From Tamarix chinensis (lineage: Eukaryota; Streptophyta; Magnoliopsida; Caryophyllales; Tamaricaceae), in NCBI GenBank assembly GCA_030549775.1, contig CM060181.1, forward strand, positions 1,364,001-1,428,000: a DNA stretch of 64,000 bases, read 5' to 3'. The translations under genes and the position numbers were made by a program. The notes under the pieces are model-generated. The model had not been told where the DNA came from. It did no database searches and saw only the letters and a program-made list of their open reading frames with translations. Positions 1 through 12,724 of the stretch are shown here, one piece after another. Within the stretch, counting starts at the first letter, position 1. Each line of letters begins with the position of its first letter.

Positions 1-290
1 AATTAAAATAATTCATTGAGTAAGAAAAAGAGAAAGAGAAAGAGACATTTTGGGTGCATTGAGGAATCTTAATATTTTAACTTGTTGTACTATTTATATT
101 TTATCCTAAGAAAACAATTGGTTAAGTGTAATAATTTTTAGCATGAAATGCACCTCTCTTGATATTAAGTTAAATTAGTTGACCTTGTTGACATTTTAGT
201 CATTTATTATGTCTTTAGGCTAGTTATTTAATTTAGTCTTATAGGTGAACCCTTGGTTAACTTAAATGTTGGCTATTGATCTTTGTCTCA
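1..290. other. AT-rich sequence without recognised gene
   Basis: I see no coding signal, tRNA or other recognised feature here. It is AT-rich and may be flanking DNA or a diverged end of element 1, which becomes recognisable from about position 300. Confidence 0.4.
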
Positions 291-917
291 AATAATTTAG
301 CTCGCCCCCCAGCCTATCTCGTACTAACCACAAGGCTAAAGAAAAGTTATCACCAAATATTAGAAAACTTAAAACAATGATTCATAGAAAGACTGAAATG
401 TTCATAACATGGAAATCAGAGTGCACATTAAAAAGTTATACAACCTAATAAAGTGCGTAATCAAAGTTTCCACGAGGGAAAAAAGGGTACAGTACGATAA
501 AACAAAATCGAAATAAAACGATACATAGGTAAGCTGAAGTAAAAGAGATTCCATCCAACATCGCTCTCGGGCCCCCATTCCAAGTCGAAAGATCAACTCT
601 CAGTCTCGCTTGATGCCTCATAAGTATCATAAGCATCGAAAATGATGTCTCCTACCTACACAAACTTAGCAGGGCCCTCTGCTTGTGGGAATGAGCAACT
701 TCCATGAAACGGGTAGTCAGTACACTGCATATTGAGTAAGGTAACCATGCATCTAAGGCCAAACACAGAAACTCATATAATACAAGCCGAATCATATAGA
801 CAAACATACAAGCAATGTAGATAATAGAGGTCGTGTTACAGTCCGGTTAAACTTAATCATTAGATCTTTAGTCAATATACTCATTTCACACCATGATCTT
901 TGTAATTTCATGCAAGT

Positions 918-1270
918 ACGGGAACCCCACTATTATAGCTGGTGGATAGGAAATGTATAGGGGAGAATGCTCCTGACCACTATTATTGCCCGTGGATCAG
1001 TCTCCAGGGTAAAGTGCTCATGGCCACTATTATGCCGATGGATCGGTCTGGCCCCAACTCTCATGGTGTTTCACTGTAAATACTTAATGTTTTTCCCATG
1101 TCTTATTATAACTTTGAGTTTGGTTTATTAAGCTTGGGATCCCTCACTATTATAGCCGGTGGATCGAAAATGTATAGAGTAGAACGCTCCTGACCATTAA
1201 TATATGCCGGTGGATTGATCTCTAAGGCACCCCGGCACCTGGCCACTATTATGCCAGTGGATCAATCTAG
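918..1270. repeat. Array of CCACTATTAT..GGTGGATC hairpin-like repeats (element 1)
   Basis: About six copies of a motif of the form CACTATTATgCCGGTGGATC occur as two larger units of about 215 bp. Each larger unit holds three copies roughly 60 bp apart. Spacer text such as GGCCCCAACTCTCATGGTG and GGGGTGCC-type GC-rich strings recurs. CCAC and GTGG at the ends of each motif can pair as a small stem. The same array is found at 23010-23375. Confidence 0.75.
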
Positions 1271-2589
1271 GCCCTGCTCAATAATATTTCGCTTTAAGTG
1301 ATTAGTATCTTAACCATGTCTTATTCAATGTATGTTTTTACCCTAGACATGCATGTTCTCTGGACTACCCGCTCACACAATCCGTGTACTCCCATTCTCC
1401 TTAGAGAGCTTGTCCCATATCTTGGGACTTTTGCACCTTCTAACACATCCAGACATCTTTTTCCTTTTCGACTTACTCGCCACGAATATCCAACTCCTAG
1501 GTGTGTGGGTCAAGGCCCACTTCCTTAAGCCATATAAGGTCAACTTCACTATCGGCCCCCTAGAGCTTTCCCCAAAAGCCCTAATTGGGCTTGTATGGCC
1601 CATCCTTCTTTTACTTCACACAACTAAAGATCCTTTACCAGCCAACACATCACTTCACTTAGATTCAACCCCATGCATTCCACTTTACTTCCCATTTTCA
1701 CATGTGACCCCGAAACCCTAATTGGCCACCCAAACCCTAGCACCTCTCTTTCCCCATATATCACCTCTCCATTACTGACCTACCATCCTTTCTTCCACAT
1801 GACACCCACACTCACCCTCCATATGATATTATTCCACTCTTGCCCCATATTCCACTCCCCTCAATTTTTTTTCACTTCCACAATCTCCTCCGTTTAAGGT
1901 TTTCCTCCCAAACCCTAGCTAAGTTCCCTATACACCCTTATACTAACCTACGTACTATTTTTCATCCAAGGACTCCAATTACCCCGACAGTTCTTCCCTT
2001 ACCTTTTTTACACCCCAAGGCAAAATTTTCCACGTAAGGATCATCCCCATGCAAACTCCAGATTTTCCTATGCAAGATTCACTCCACTCTCTTATTCTGT
2101 CCATATTTTCCTTTTATTTATCCCCTCATGGATCATGAGATAATTAGGTCATTCTCATTTTCCTTTAGTCAACTCATTCCCCTTTTCCCTCTTTTCATCC
2201 TTTCATGCCATACCATATTATTAAACCACCCTAGCATGCATGTCCTAGAGGGTCACATCATATAACACCACAAGCACAACATACATATCATTTTACACAT
2301 ACCATAAGGAGGTCACATAAATGTATCTCAACTACGAGCTATGCTACAAGTAAGCAGTCATAATAACATAAGGTACACAAACATAACATAACACATAGCA
2401 TACAAGGTATATAACACACATAGTTGGTCTTAGCTACATCCATACCTAATATGACACCAGACTTGGAGCACGCTCCTACGCCTCCTTAGGGTTTTGACTT
2501 AGTTTACCTATAAGAGGGAAACACTAGGGTTAACTTTTCTCTTACCAAAATTATCATTATTTCCTACCTACCCTTATCATTGCCTAATA

Positions 2590-2752
2590 TTATGGCTAAT
2601 AATAATAATAATTGTAGTTTTATAAGTAAAAGTAGGGGTATTATTCTTAAAGTAGCTAATCATGCTACTACTAGTCAAAATAGGTCTTGGTAGTTATATT
2701 GGTTCATGTTAAAGTATTATTAGCAATATTTATATTACTAAAGATAGTAGCT

Positions 2753-2787
<35 letters not shown>

Positions 2788-2877
2788 TATAATAACCCAA
2801 ATCATAATAATAATAATAATAATATTAGTATTAGTAATACTAAAATAGTGACCATAATGATAATGTGGATGATAATG

Positions 2878-2910
<33 letters not shown>

Positions 2911-3149
2911 GTAGTAGTAGTAGTAGTAATAGTAATAGTAATATTAGTGATATAATAATAATATCAATAATAATAATAATAATAATAATTAATATTATTA
3001 TTATTATTATTAATGGTTTGACTCTTAATAATAATAGTAATAAGGGTTCGCATAATCATAATGATAATAACATTAGTAATAATAGGGCCAAAGTTAGTAG
3101 TAGTAGTAGTAGTAGTAGTAGTAATGATGATGATCATCATAATAACAAC

Positions 3150-3186
<37 letters not shown>

Positions 3187-3290
3187 GTTCAAATATTAAT
3201 AATAATAATATTAGTAATAACATGCCGAAATTAATAATAATAATGATGATGATGATGATGATATTAACAAAAATAAAATAATTAACAATT
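2590..3290. repeat. (AAT)n / (AGT)n trinucleotide-rich block
   Basis: Long runs of AAT and AGT/GAT triplets are broken by short unique strings. The asparagine/serine-rich and isoleucine-rich open frames over this block are by-products of the triplet repeat, not genes. The corresponding part of element 2 (24830-25690) carries a similar block. Confidence 0.85.
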
Positions 3291-4450
3291 AAATAAATTA
3301 TTTTTAAAAGTTAGGGAGGCTAGGGCACAACCTAGGGGTGGTGGTGACTAGGCGACACTGGCGCTGGTGCACGACGGTGGTAGAGGAGGAAGGGAAAGGG
3401 GAGAAGTGGATCTCTAGGCTAGAAGAGGGGGGAGTGAGATGGTGGTGGATGCTCTGGGTTGAGAGGGTTGGAACGGTGGTGGTGGCGCAGGGGGTGGCGC
3501 AAGTGGTGGCTGTTGTGGTGGGTGAAGGTGGTGGAGGAGGAGGAAGGGAGAAGGAGAAGGAGGCAAGGGGAAAGGAAGGTAGGGGAGACTTAGGTGGGTG
3601 TTTTGGAAGGCAGGGAGAGTGGTGGTTGCGGCGGGAACGGCGGTGCACGGAGAAAGGAAGGTGAAGGAGAGGGAGGCAAGGAGAAAGGAAGGTAGAGGAG
3701 GCTTTCCTGGGTATTTTGGGAGGTAGGAGGAGGGGTGGCTGTGGCGATGATGGCGGCGCACTACAGAGAGGAGGGCAGCAAGGGTGCAAAGCGGTAGATT
3801 GAGCAGCCAACTTTGCACAGCTAAGGTGGATCGCATAGGGAGAATTAGGGGTGGTGAGTGGTGTTGTTCGGTGGAGGGCGATGCAGGGAGGAGTTTGGCA
3901 AGTGGGCACAGGCGGCGACATCTGAAATGGTGGTGGCACAAGGGGATGAATTTTTTTGGGTAGGAAAAGAAGGTCAATTGAGGGGTCGGTTAGGGATCTT
4001 TATAGGCTGATGGAGGTGGATACAACAGAGGGGGAAAAGTACGAGAGGGGGCAGGTGTGGTAGGGTTGCCGGCGGGTAGTGGTAGGCCAGTACAAGCTTG
4101 TGATTTGCAAGTTTGGTTGGGTTGGGGAGGAGAAAAAGGAAGGGAAGAAGGGCATGCGGGAGAGGGGTACAGGGTAGGTTGGGGTCAAAAAAGGAAAGGA
4201 AAGGGACGGGGAAAGAGAGAGAGGTGGTGGCAGGCTAAAAGTATGGTGCAGAGTTGCAGGTCGCCTGCAACGCGTGGGAGGGAGAGGGAGGAAGAAGAAG
4301 AAGAACGGTCTGCCGACCGGTCTAGGGGAAAAAAAAGAAAAGAAAGAAAATGGGAGAATCAGGCGGCTGAGCTGGGGGGGAAGCTATGCGGGCTAGGCCG
4401 TCGGGGAAGAGAAGAGAGGGAGGAGAGCTAGGCTGGGGGAGTTAGCCTAG

Positions 4451-5800
4451 TCTGGGGGAAGAAGGGAAAAAAAGAAAAAGGAGAAAGGAAAGAAAAAAAG
4501 GAAAAAGGAAAAAGAAAAAAATAGGTTGGTTGGGGTATTTAGAATATTTTGGTATTTTTGAATATTTAAAATAATAATTCAATTCCCTTTTTAGATTAAT
4601 TTAGGATATTTTGAATATTTTTTCCTAAATTTCATTTTAATTAGCAAAACACCCTAATTTTTTCTAATTAAATTATTTATTGTTTTCCTCTTGATTTTGC
4701 TTTATATATCCCCCTTATTTTAATAATATAATTTATTTAGTTAATTTTTCTAATAAATTATAATTTTAACATAATTTCCTAAATAAAGGTTTTGGGGTAT
4801 TTTAGTCTTGGTCCTTAGGTCACATGTACTTCATTATAAAAATGATCGCACACTAGATCCGAAAAACTATAGTACTAGTCGTTTGGACTGTCTATCGAAT
4901 TTGATAATATTTGACGGTATTCAATCACTACGTTCCCCATGAATTTAGGTACGATTCTACTTATTTGTTCCATCAATTATTTTTGATGAATCAAGATGTT
5001 GATGTTGCATAAATTCAATCATCTTAAAAATTAGAAGTTTGTTGACTTAAATTTTAATTTTATAATATTGTTAACAAATTGTCGAAGTTCATAAAATTGT
5101 ATAAAGATGTTGGTTATTTCTAACTGACTCTTTTAGTATGCAATTGATGTATCATAATGATATCAAGAGTAGTTGAAAAACAAGAAGAAAAACACATTAA
5201 AATACTAACAAAGGGGGGGATATGAGACTAAAAAATAAAAGAAAGAATTAAAAAGAAATTTCCAAGGCAAGAAGGCAACTAAATTATTGAAGCAAATATA
5301 AACTAAAATTTTAATAGTAATTTTATAAAATAAGCAATAACATGGGGTTGCCCCAAATGTTAATTAACTGAAATAAGGTTCATTTAAAGAAAGTCATTTT
5401 TTTTGCCAACAACAACAATAATAATACTTCTTAGTCTTATAATTTGATACAGACCTTTTATTTTAACTTATATCAAAATATAAGTTTATTATTTCTCACT
5501 TGTCTTTAATTAAATGTTGTGCAACCGACTAGAATAAATTCTAAAAAGACAAATCTAATGTGAATAAATATAGGGGGAAATAGAATAAAATGTATTACAA
5601 ATCGAATATTAATTATACTTTTGAACACTATCTATTAAAAACGAATCCAGACAACGCTTATGGAACGGAAAAAGCAACGAACAATTATCTAACGAGAAAC
5701 CAGATATTTTCAACATCGATCAATTTACAGCCTCAAAATTTGATTTTAAACCGTCTATGTCTTAAATGAGTTTATACAAGACAAGATTAAAAGAAAAAGA
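4451..5800. other. Intergenic AT-rich DNA, no gene seen
   Basis: This is A/T-rich sequence with purine-rich (GA/AG) stretches at its left edge, which may still belong to element 1. No open frame or RNA gene is recognisable. The last 50 bases probably include the 3' untranslated region of the minus-strand DUF1635 gene, but no clear polyadenylation signal stands out. Confidence 0.5.
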
Positions 5801-5818
5801 ACTGTATGATCTTGACAG

Positions 5819-7817
5819 TCATTGTATCCTCTGCCTCTTTGGCATTGATATTTGATTGTTGATGAAAGTATGAATCCCGGTTGAGCCGGACGTCGCCGTC
5901 GTCATCCTCCTCCTCGTCGTACCACCACCAATACTCAGTCCACCAGCTGCCGCAGAACTACCAACATCGAAATTCAACACGGTAGTAGCAGTCTGGTACA
6001 TCTGCGACGATCCGCCACATGACATTTGAGCATAATTACCACTACTATTCGTTGAGTGGTAAGATCCCTTAGCAGCTGCTGCCAAATAAGTTGAGTTCCA
6101 AGCAGCAACAGTAGTTGCTCCACCTAGTACAGGACAGTTATAACTGGTACCATCATTCCCAAATGTTGGGATTCGAAGTGGCTGTGCTGGTGGCGGGTTT
6201 CTCCATCTGGGTAAAGGACCAGCTACCATCACTGTCTGGAGCAACGGACCAGCTTCAATCACCGCTTGTAATAGTCTTCCTTTTTGTGGCAAGGGCTTTC
6301 CTTTTGCTAGAGCAGGGCATATTATTGTACTCGCTTGATCAGTCTTAGAAGCCCCCCCCGGGTGATGATGTTCTTGCGGTGGTGGTTTGGTCCGGATATA
6401 TCAGAGGAGTTGGGAAGAGAGGGGGCAAAGAGGAAGAGAAGTCAGGGACAAGAGATGCCTGTAGCGGCGGATGATGAATGCTATTGGTGGTGGTGGTGGT
6501 GGGGTTGTGGTTGTTGGCACTAATGGAACCGACGACCACGACCGCGTTGAAGGAGGGGGATAGATCGGGGGAGGAAACAGCAGGAGAATCAAAGAATGAA
6601 TCGACGGAGGGAGTGTTTGAAGCAGCGGTACTAGAATTGCATCCTGTTCCAGCTGCTGCTGATGTCTTAGCGGGAGCGGGAGTCGTATCAGCAGTAGGAA
6701 TGAGTCGTAATGGGCTCTCAGGGGAAAGTGGGGTAAAAGTAGCGGCAGTAGTGGGAGTAGGCGTTGAATTATTGTCGCCGTGGCAGAAGTGAGGGTGATC
6801 TGGGGTGGTTGCGTTATAATTGAGAAGAATCCCTTGAAGCTGGTCTCTTGCTTCATCTCTTTCTTTGTAAGCAGTCTGTAAGAGATTCAGTAGTTGAAGT
6901 AATTTGTCTCTGTTATTCTTCATCTCTTCATTTGCTTGCTTTTTAGTTGATTCTAGTTCATAGGCCATTACAAGTACCTTCTGCCTCAGTTCATCAATGT
7001 CCTGCGAGGAAGGGGGGGGGCAGGAAAATTAACAATTGAGGTCAATCTCAGTCGGTGATTCTTCCAGGAAGTCAAGTGGGAGGAAGAAGAATCGTCGATC
7101 ACACAAAAACCAGAAATTAGGAGAAACGTTACATTAACAAAATCGGCGTCCTCCATGTGACTAATGACAGTAAAGCATGATAATAAATAAAGTGACTCGT
7201 GACGTTAGTAGATGATAGAGTAGCTAGCTAGTGACGGTAATGGATGAATATTCACTAGATCATCTGAGTGAAATCAACAGTTACGCCAACCATTCAATTA
7301 TATTGTGCAATGTGCAGGCTTCAAAGGTTTAATAGATAAAATAAATAACTAAAATTAAGTAACTTCCCCAATTCCCACCCAGGAATGCCTCTACAATACA
7401 ACAATTGTATTTGTTTCAAATTGGGGGGGGGGGGATTAAATTAAATAAATTCAGTGTCGTATATATATATATATTTTTTAAAAAGAGTATTCAAGTTATT
7501 AGAATGGTACGGATAAAATAAAGTAAATGTTTTTGCATATTTTAAACGAAGAATGTAATTAAATTTTTTAAAAATGCATTATTAATTTATTAAAATGAGT
7601 TACTTTACTAATACAAAGCGAGTAAATATTAATGTTTGTTGACCCAGTTTTCAAAAGCTCTCTAAAAATAAGAAGACAAAATGTGAACGGACAGAGCAAT
7701 TGGAATAAAGGCGTTGAATTTGTGGTGGCAATACACACCCAGCATGAATTAGAGAGGTTAAGAAATATGATTTTTACCCACCTCTTCAAAATCCCATAAA
7801 CAGCCGAAATCTTCCAT
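5819..7817 (-). CDS. DUF1635-family plant protein, two exons, with a one-base frameshift in a C8/G8 run
   Basis: Exon 1 is 7817-7782 and encodes MEDFGCLWDFEE, closely matching the short first exon usual for this family. A 780-bp GT..AG intron (7781-7002, GTGGGT donor, GCAG acceptor) joins in phase 0 to exon 2, which starts DIDELRQKVLVMAYELE. Exon 2 carries the N-terminal coiled coil (to about residue 65), a low-complexity Thr/Pro/Ser/Asn region, then the conserved C-terminal block with KGRLLQAVIEAGPLLQT and GPLPRWRNPP (6285-6190), ending KRQRIQ and stop at 5819. The N- and C-terminal blocks lie in different frames. The break falls at the run of eight Cs (plus strand) at 6352-6359; one base fewer would give a single chain of about 405 residues. 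As written, translation stops at 6345. Molecular function is unknown for the family; the coiled coil suggests protein-protein contact. It could be a true null allele or an assembly error. Confidence 0.82.
6352..6359. other. Homopolymer C8 at the DUF1635 frameshift
   Basis: Eight consecutive Cs (G8 in the sense strand) lie exactly where the reading frame changes from the N-terminal to the C-terminal part of the gene. Seven would keep the family's conserved C-terminus in frame. Confidence 0.7.
7002..7781 (-). other. Intron of the DUF1635 gene
   Basis: A 780-bp intron bounded by GTGGGT and GCAG on the minus strand. It contains two long G runs on the plus strand (G9 at 7012-7020 and G12 at 7423-7434) and a short (TA)n at about 7459-7474. 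The G9 run begins 11 bases inside the acceptor, so the pyrimidine tract on the sense strand is a run of Cs. Confidence 0.75.
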
Positions 7818-8026
7818 GGCTAAATTCTTCTTCTACGTACGAACCACCGTTGTGTCCGCTGCTGCTGGAAGAGTAACAGTGAGGGGAGATAGAGACAGAA
7901 ATTGTTATTGGGGAGAGAAACGGAGAAGAAAAAAGAGGAGAGAGCAGAGACAATAGGGGAAGGATGATGATGGAGAAGAGGGGATGGAGTGGAGGGAAGG
8001 TGGTAGCTGATAAACCGAGAGCAATT

Positions 8027-8034
8027 TATTTATA
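8027..8034 (-). promoter_or_regulatory. TATA box of the DUF1635 gene
   Basis: The minus strand reads TATAAATA about 210 bases upstream of the ATG at 7817. Between them the sense strand is pyrimidine-rich (CTCTCT/TTCTTC), typical of a plant 5' leader. This places transcription start near 8000. Confidence 0.45.
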
Positions 8035-8147
8035 AAAGAAGAGGAGAAGGTCGACGATGAAGACAGAACCAATAAGGCGCGTAAACTGCGTACCAAGACG
8101 GGGATAGAGAGAGAGGCGGAAAAAAAAAAGGCCCAGTAATATATTAA

Positions 8148-8612
8148 TATTATACTTCCTTCCTTTCTAAGAAAAAGTAAGGTTTTTTTATTATATTTTT
8201 TTATACAAAATTTTGGCTCTATCTCTGCCTATAAAAACAAGCCATCTTGTAATTTGAACTTACACTTTCATCATTCATGCTTTTAGTATATATTATTAAA
8301 AAAATATAAAAATATAATATTTCTTAATATGAATATAATAATTATTTGTATATCTTAATATATTATATTTAAAAAATATTAAATGTTAACGTTTATCCTC
8401 ATTATATAAGGTGAATTATTTGTATATACCGAAGGAATATTTTTTCAGGAGATATTAAATATATTATTACTATTATTATTTATTAAAAAATAATATAATA
8501 ATTACTATATACAATAAGAAGAAAAATTAACAGTAAAAATAAAAAGTATGTATTAATTATTCTAAAATAACATTTTTTAATCTTTTCTAAAAATAAAGGA
8601 GGTATATAAATT
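8148..8612. mobile_element. AT-rich inverted-repeat element (MITE-like, CCTCC-type ends)
   Basis: The left edge reads TACTTCCTTCCTTTCTAAGA. The right edge, reversed, reads TACCTCCTTTATTTTTAGA, giving imperfect inverted ends around an AT-rich non-coding core. Ends of this sort are common in Stowaway-like plant MITEs. Related AT-rich sequence appears near 33260-33640, 49280-49730 and 62814-63212. I cannot fix a target duplication. Confidence 0.4.
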
Positions 8613-10100
8613 CTTCTGATTTGAAAATATATTTAAAGAAGTCTACCGAAATCTTATAAACAATAAAAACTTTTTTCATCTTAAAAGGTAATACGTTTGT
8701 CTTAGGCGTTATCACTAATTCTATTTTGAGCCAACACGATGGAGATATATAATGTTATATATTTTAAAAGTATAAAAAATATGTGTTTACGACTGCAGAT
8801 ATTCGCATCGCAAAGAACAAACTACTCAACCAATGATATGTGTCTGCAATAAATACTTTTATAACTAGATGTTAGTAAAAGTAATAGTATCAACTACTAT
8901 CAACTTGGGGTCATGTCATGGAGAATGGAAATTCAATTCCAAGCAAAGGTGCAATCCTCTTAAAAATAAATAAACCCTTTGGGAAAACTATAATTATCAT
9001 AACTCCTTTCCCATTCCAAGAGTGCACGAAGGAAAGGAGGATGAATAATATTAATATGGACAGTTGGGCTAGGAAAAGAGGTATAAGTGGCTTTAATTAT
9101 CACTAGCATTAGCTACAAATAATATTATACTACTACTATTTGGTAAAGTCAGAAGTAGATTATAAGTTAGTAGATTTTAACATATTAAAACTTTTTTAAA
9201 AAAAATACATATTTGATAAATAAATAAATAAATAAAGCTTTTAACTACAGCTTACAAGCTAATTTTTAATAAATTACTTAAATAGCTCGTAACTTATGCT
9301 TATATTCAATTAGGACCTATATATCGTGGTGTTGGCACCATAGAAACGTAATTATTTCCGCATTCAAGAATAGTTTTGAAAATAGGAGTTAATCATATGC
9401 TTTAAATTAGCTTGCTCCTAAATTCTCCAAAATGCATTACAAAAATCAGAACTTATCACCAAGTACAGTAAATTAATAAAAGTTGGAACAAAAGTACTAA
9501 CTAATTAAGATTCAACGACAGACACATATGAACCAATCTTAGTCATTAGATTAATATTTGATCAATTATCAAGATTTAATAAATATCTAACATGAATTTA
9601 TTTTAATCTCGATCTTTAAATTTTTTAGATCTAATGATAATTAAAAGTTCTTACATTTATATTTTAAATAATAATTTATATAAGAGCTTAAATCTATATC
9701 TATATATATATATTTATCAGGCGACTTAAATATTTAACCCACTCTTCTCTATGCACGGCACATACTCACGATTTTTTAAGTATACGTTAAGGTCCCCAGT
9801 TCCGCTATGTTTGTTGCCCGCCCTCTTTGCTTTCCTTGTGATAAGACCCCAAGAACTAGCGTCCATGTGCGTCGAGCTCTCCTGAGTATGATGGATATAA
9901 GAGCCTGTCCTAACAACTACTGCTGCATCTTTTTTAAATCCCGCCGCGTTGCAGGAATATTAATTGGTGATGGATTGTTAAATCCTGCTTCGAATAATTG
10001 CTCGATTTTTCAAAGGATTGAACCAACAAAACATTTATATTAATTGATATCCTTGATCAGTTTGCTCTTAGAACGCTACACGCATGCCATAAAAAAATTT
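8613..10100. other. Intergenic AT-rich DNA
   Basis: No credible gene. There are short (AAAT)n and (TA)n runs (about 9220 and 9700). The open frames at 8918-9106 and 9807-10043 are short and resemble nothing I recognise. Confidence 0.5.
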
Positions 10101-10529
10101 GATATTAATTATTCATTCGTGCGTAGCTAGTTTTATAGCGATAGGGATAGGTCTCTATGACGAAAATTAATAAATCTTTAATAAAGCCAAATAGATTAAG
10201 TCGTCGGTTTTTAATTTGTTGTGCAACATTATTGGATGAAGAAGTACGGATCTGTTGAGCATCAACTGGTTTGAAATTACGTTGGGCAGAAAATATGGAA
10301 TTCCAAATCACAGGAAAGACAAACATTACCACAATAATAATAATAATAATAGCATGGTAGGAGTAAATCATTAATCAATTACATTGCTCAACTTCTCATT
10401 TTATCGACTAAATGTGTAAAAAAGAAATGAAAAAAAAAGGGCAAAAAAATCATTTTTATTATACAAACCTAAGAATCAATCATAATCATTGAATTAACAT
10501 ACATTCCGGCATCAAGACTCAATCAATAT

Positions 10530-12724
10530 ATAAACTAAATTATACCCTAAACAGCTAAACCCCAAACCTAGACTCTAAGGCTCCGGCCGTGCACTTTCAT
10601 GCACAACCATGCACACCTTATTCCTACCCGTGCACCTAGCTCACACACGTCCGTACGAATTTCACACACCTCGCCCGTGCACTTTAGTAGCTCTCAACTC
10701 GTGCATGCATTGGATGCCATGGTCATGCCCTTCCTCTATCATAGTTGGGATCCCTTTTAAGCACACCCATAATCCATTCAAACACCACCCTAATACCACT
10801 TAAGCACCACCATAACTTCCACCATAGTTCCACACAACCAAAGATTTCCACTTATTTCGGTTATTTTCATTTCCATCCACCTTTACCTTAACTTTTCTCT
10901 CAATTCTTATTCTTAAGTTCTAATTATGAAATATCATTGTGTTCGTACGTAATCTTCCAATGATCTCGGAGAAAGCGATTTAGATTTTGCGATTAGAGTT
11001 CAGTGTCCTTATTAGTAAGGATACATGTCATAGTTAGGCTTGTATGTACACTATGTGTTTGAATGTATATCTTGTTTATAAGGTCATGTTAATAATATTG
11101 ATTTTTTATGTCATGATATGATATCTTGAAAGGGTGGAAAATGTGAAAGTGTGTATTTAAGGTATAATGTGGACATGTGGTAATTATGTATATATTATGG
11201 AGTTATGTATCTTGCATGAATATCAAGAATTAGTATGTATTGATCTTGGAAGTTGAGGCCTTTAGAAAATGTAAGTATCTTGAGGACATTATGGTCATAT
11301 GATGGTAATATGGAAAATAATCTTGGCCTAATAAATTTTAAGGGTGTTGTCCGATACTTTCTAAGTAATGGGATTTACATGATGGTTTGAGTAAAATACA
11401 AGTTATCTAATATGATGCTTTGAGGTTTTAATAGATAAAGGGTATTTTGGTCTTTCAAGCTTAAAAATGAAACTTTGGTGATTTTGGAGGAGAAATGGAA
11501 TAACCATGTACTAAGAATTATACTCAGAATATTCTAGTAATTATGGACCTATTACTTGAGGCTAGCTTGATAATTATATGGTTGTGTTTACTTGCTTATC
11601 AACTTTAGGACTTGTATATTTGTATGATTCTTGTAATATGACCTTGTATACTCAACACTAAATAAGATATTAACCATTTAAAGTCAAAATCACATGATTT
11701 TGGGCCAAGGTATTATATGGATCTTTTTTATTAGACGATAATAGTGGCTTAAATGTATTTTTTCTTGAGAGGTACATCAGTCAGTTAAACTGAATTAAGA
11801 ATAATGAGCCCTATACTCAATGATAATATGATATGACATAAGTAACTGATGGATAAGAAATTAATTATCTAAAGTGGAAGATTACATGAGTCAAGATTGA
11901 GGTATTGGCCTGTTCCACCGAACGATTATAATGGCTCAGTTGTTTTGTCCTTGAGAGGTGCATCAGACCATTTTACCAGTTTAAGAATTGTTTCTTGTGT
12001 ATTTTACCCTAAGAGATGATGTGTTAATAATAGTGGCTTAGGTGTGTTGTTCCTTAGAGGTGCTTTAAACCATTATATTTGTTTAAGAATAGTAGGGTTT
12101 CTGAACTCAATATAAATAAAATAATGGATCATGTTATATCTATTAATGAAATATGGAATCAATAATCACCTTGTGTTGTTTTATGTATCACATGTATAAG
12201 CTTATTTTCTTTATAGTTCCCTTAATTAACTGTATTGTTATTTTACTTGGTACGTAACTTAGTAATCATTATTTTCATGAGTGATGCTCATTCTCATGAG
12301 TAGGTTACCCTAATGTCTATGTGTAGGTCGATGAGGACCCGCTGGATGTTTTTGTAGCTTATGATGCTTTGTGCGGAGTGGAGTGATTTTCTGTATTAGG
12401 GTTTTGGGCGTAGAGTTATGTTATCTAGATGATTGTTTACCAAGATACCTTTTTGGATTCTTAGATACATAGTATCCCTTTATTTGTATTTTTGATTTTG
12501 TAATTGAAGTTAATTTTCAACTTGTATTTGCATTTATGAAATTTCTATCATTTCCTACCCGTCATTTTTTATATTATAATTGTTTTGTCTTGTGATTGGC
12601 ATAAAGATAGTTTGGTAAGTCAGGCTTGTATCAATTACTGCAGTAACATCCAACTATTTTAATAATATGCTTCTACTATAAAAATATAAAAAAAAAAATC
12701 AGTAGTAAATTTTGAGGTATTATA
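10530..12724 (+). mobile_element. Element 3: non-coding repeat related to elements 1, 2, 4 and 5, plus orientation
   Basis: The right end (about 12652-12723) reads CAGTAACATCC ... TCAGTAGTAAATTTTGAGGTATTATA. This is a diverged version of the terminus of element 2 (TCAGTAGTAAATTTGGGGGTGTTACA). Upstream there is a CATTCTCATGAGTAGGTTACC block (about 12289-12310), the counterpart of the GAGTAAGGTAACC/GGGAATGAGC block of elements 1 and 2 on their minus strand. Three copies of an ATAATAGTGGCTTA / CTTGAGAGGTGCATCAG repeat lie at about 11735-12090. No coding domain is seen. The left end is not resolved. Confidence 0.45.

Larger units (their letters stand above)
300..4450 (-). mobile_element. Element 1: non-coding LTR-retroelement-like repeat, diverged copy related to element 2
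   Basis: This stretch is collinear with the element at 22307-26781. Both show, in order on the plus strand: a short terminal domain with a GTACTAA/CAAGGCTAA motif (about 330-345); a block beginning TGATGCCTCATA (about 611); a block with GGGAATGAGCA and GAGTAAGGTAAC (about 690-745); an array of CACTATTAT..GGTGGATC repeats (918-1270); a C-rich stretch; an (AAT)n block (2590-3290); and a GGTGG-rich tract (3310-4440). No retrotransposon domain is readable in any frame, so it looks like a large non-autonomous derivative. Orientation is taken from element 2, whose primer binding site reads on the minus strand. Both ends are uncertain because the TGTAACACC terminus of element 2 is not preserved here. 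The long open frames inside are low-complexity and not credible genes. Confidence 0.6.

Noticed and set aside
2865..3281. 138-codon asparagine/serine/isoleucine-rich open frame
   Set aside because: It is the translation of AAT/AGT triplet repeats inside element 1; no promoter, no domain.
3304..3977. Proline/serine-rich open frames of 187 and 211 codons on the minus strand
   Set aside because: They arise from the CCACC-rich tract of element 1. The equivalent region of element 2 does not keep the same frame or sequence, so there is no sign of protein-level conservation.
6345..6856. Other open frames overlapping the DUF1635 exon (6401-6856 minus, 6478-6792 plus)
   Set aside because: Shadow frames; only the frame with the coiled coil and conserved C-terminal block matches the family and the exon 1 junction.
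10105..10371. 88-codon minus-strand frame with a hydrophobic N-terminus, possibly a secreted peptide precursor
   Set aside because: The hydrophobic start is encoded by an (AAT)n repeat giving poly-Ile, there is no known peptide motif at the C-terminus, and no TATA or leader stands out.
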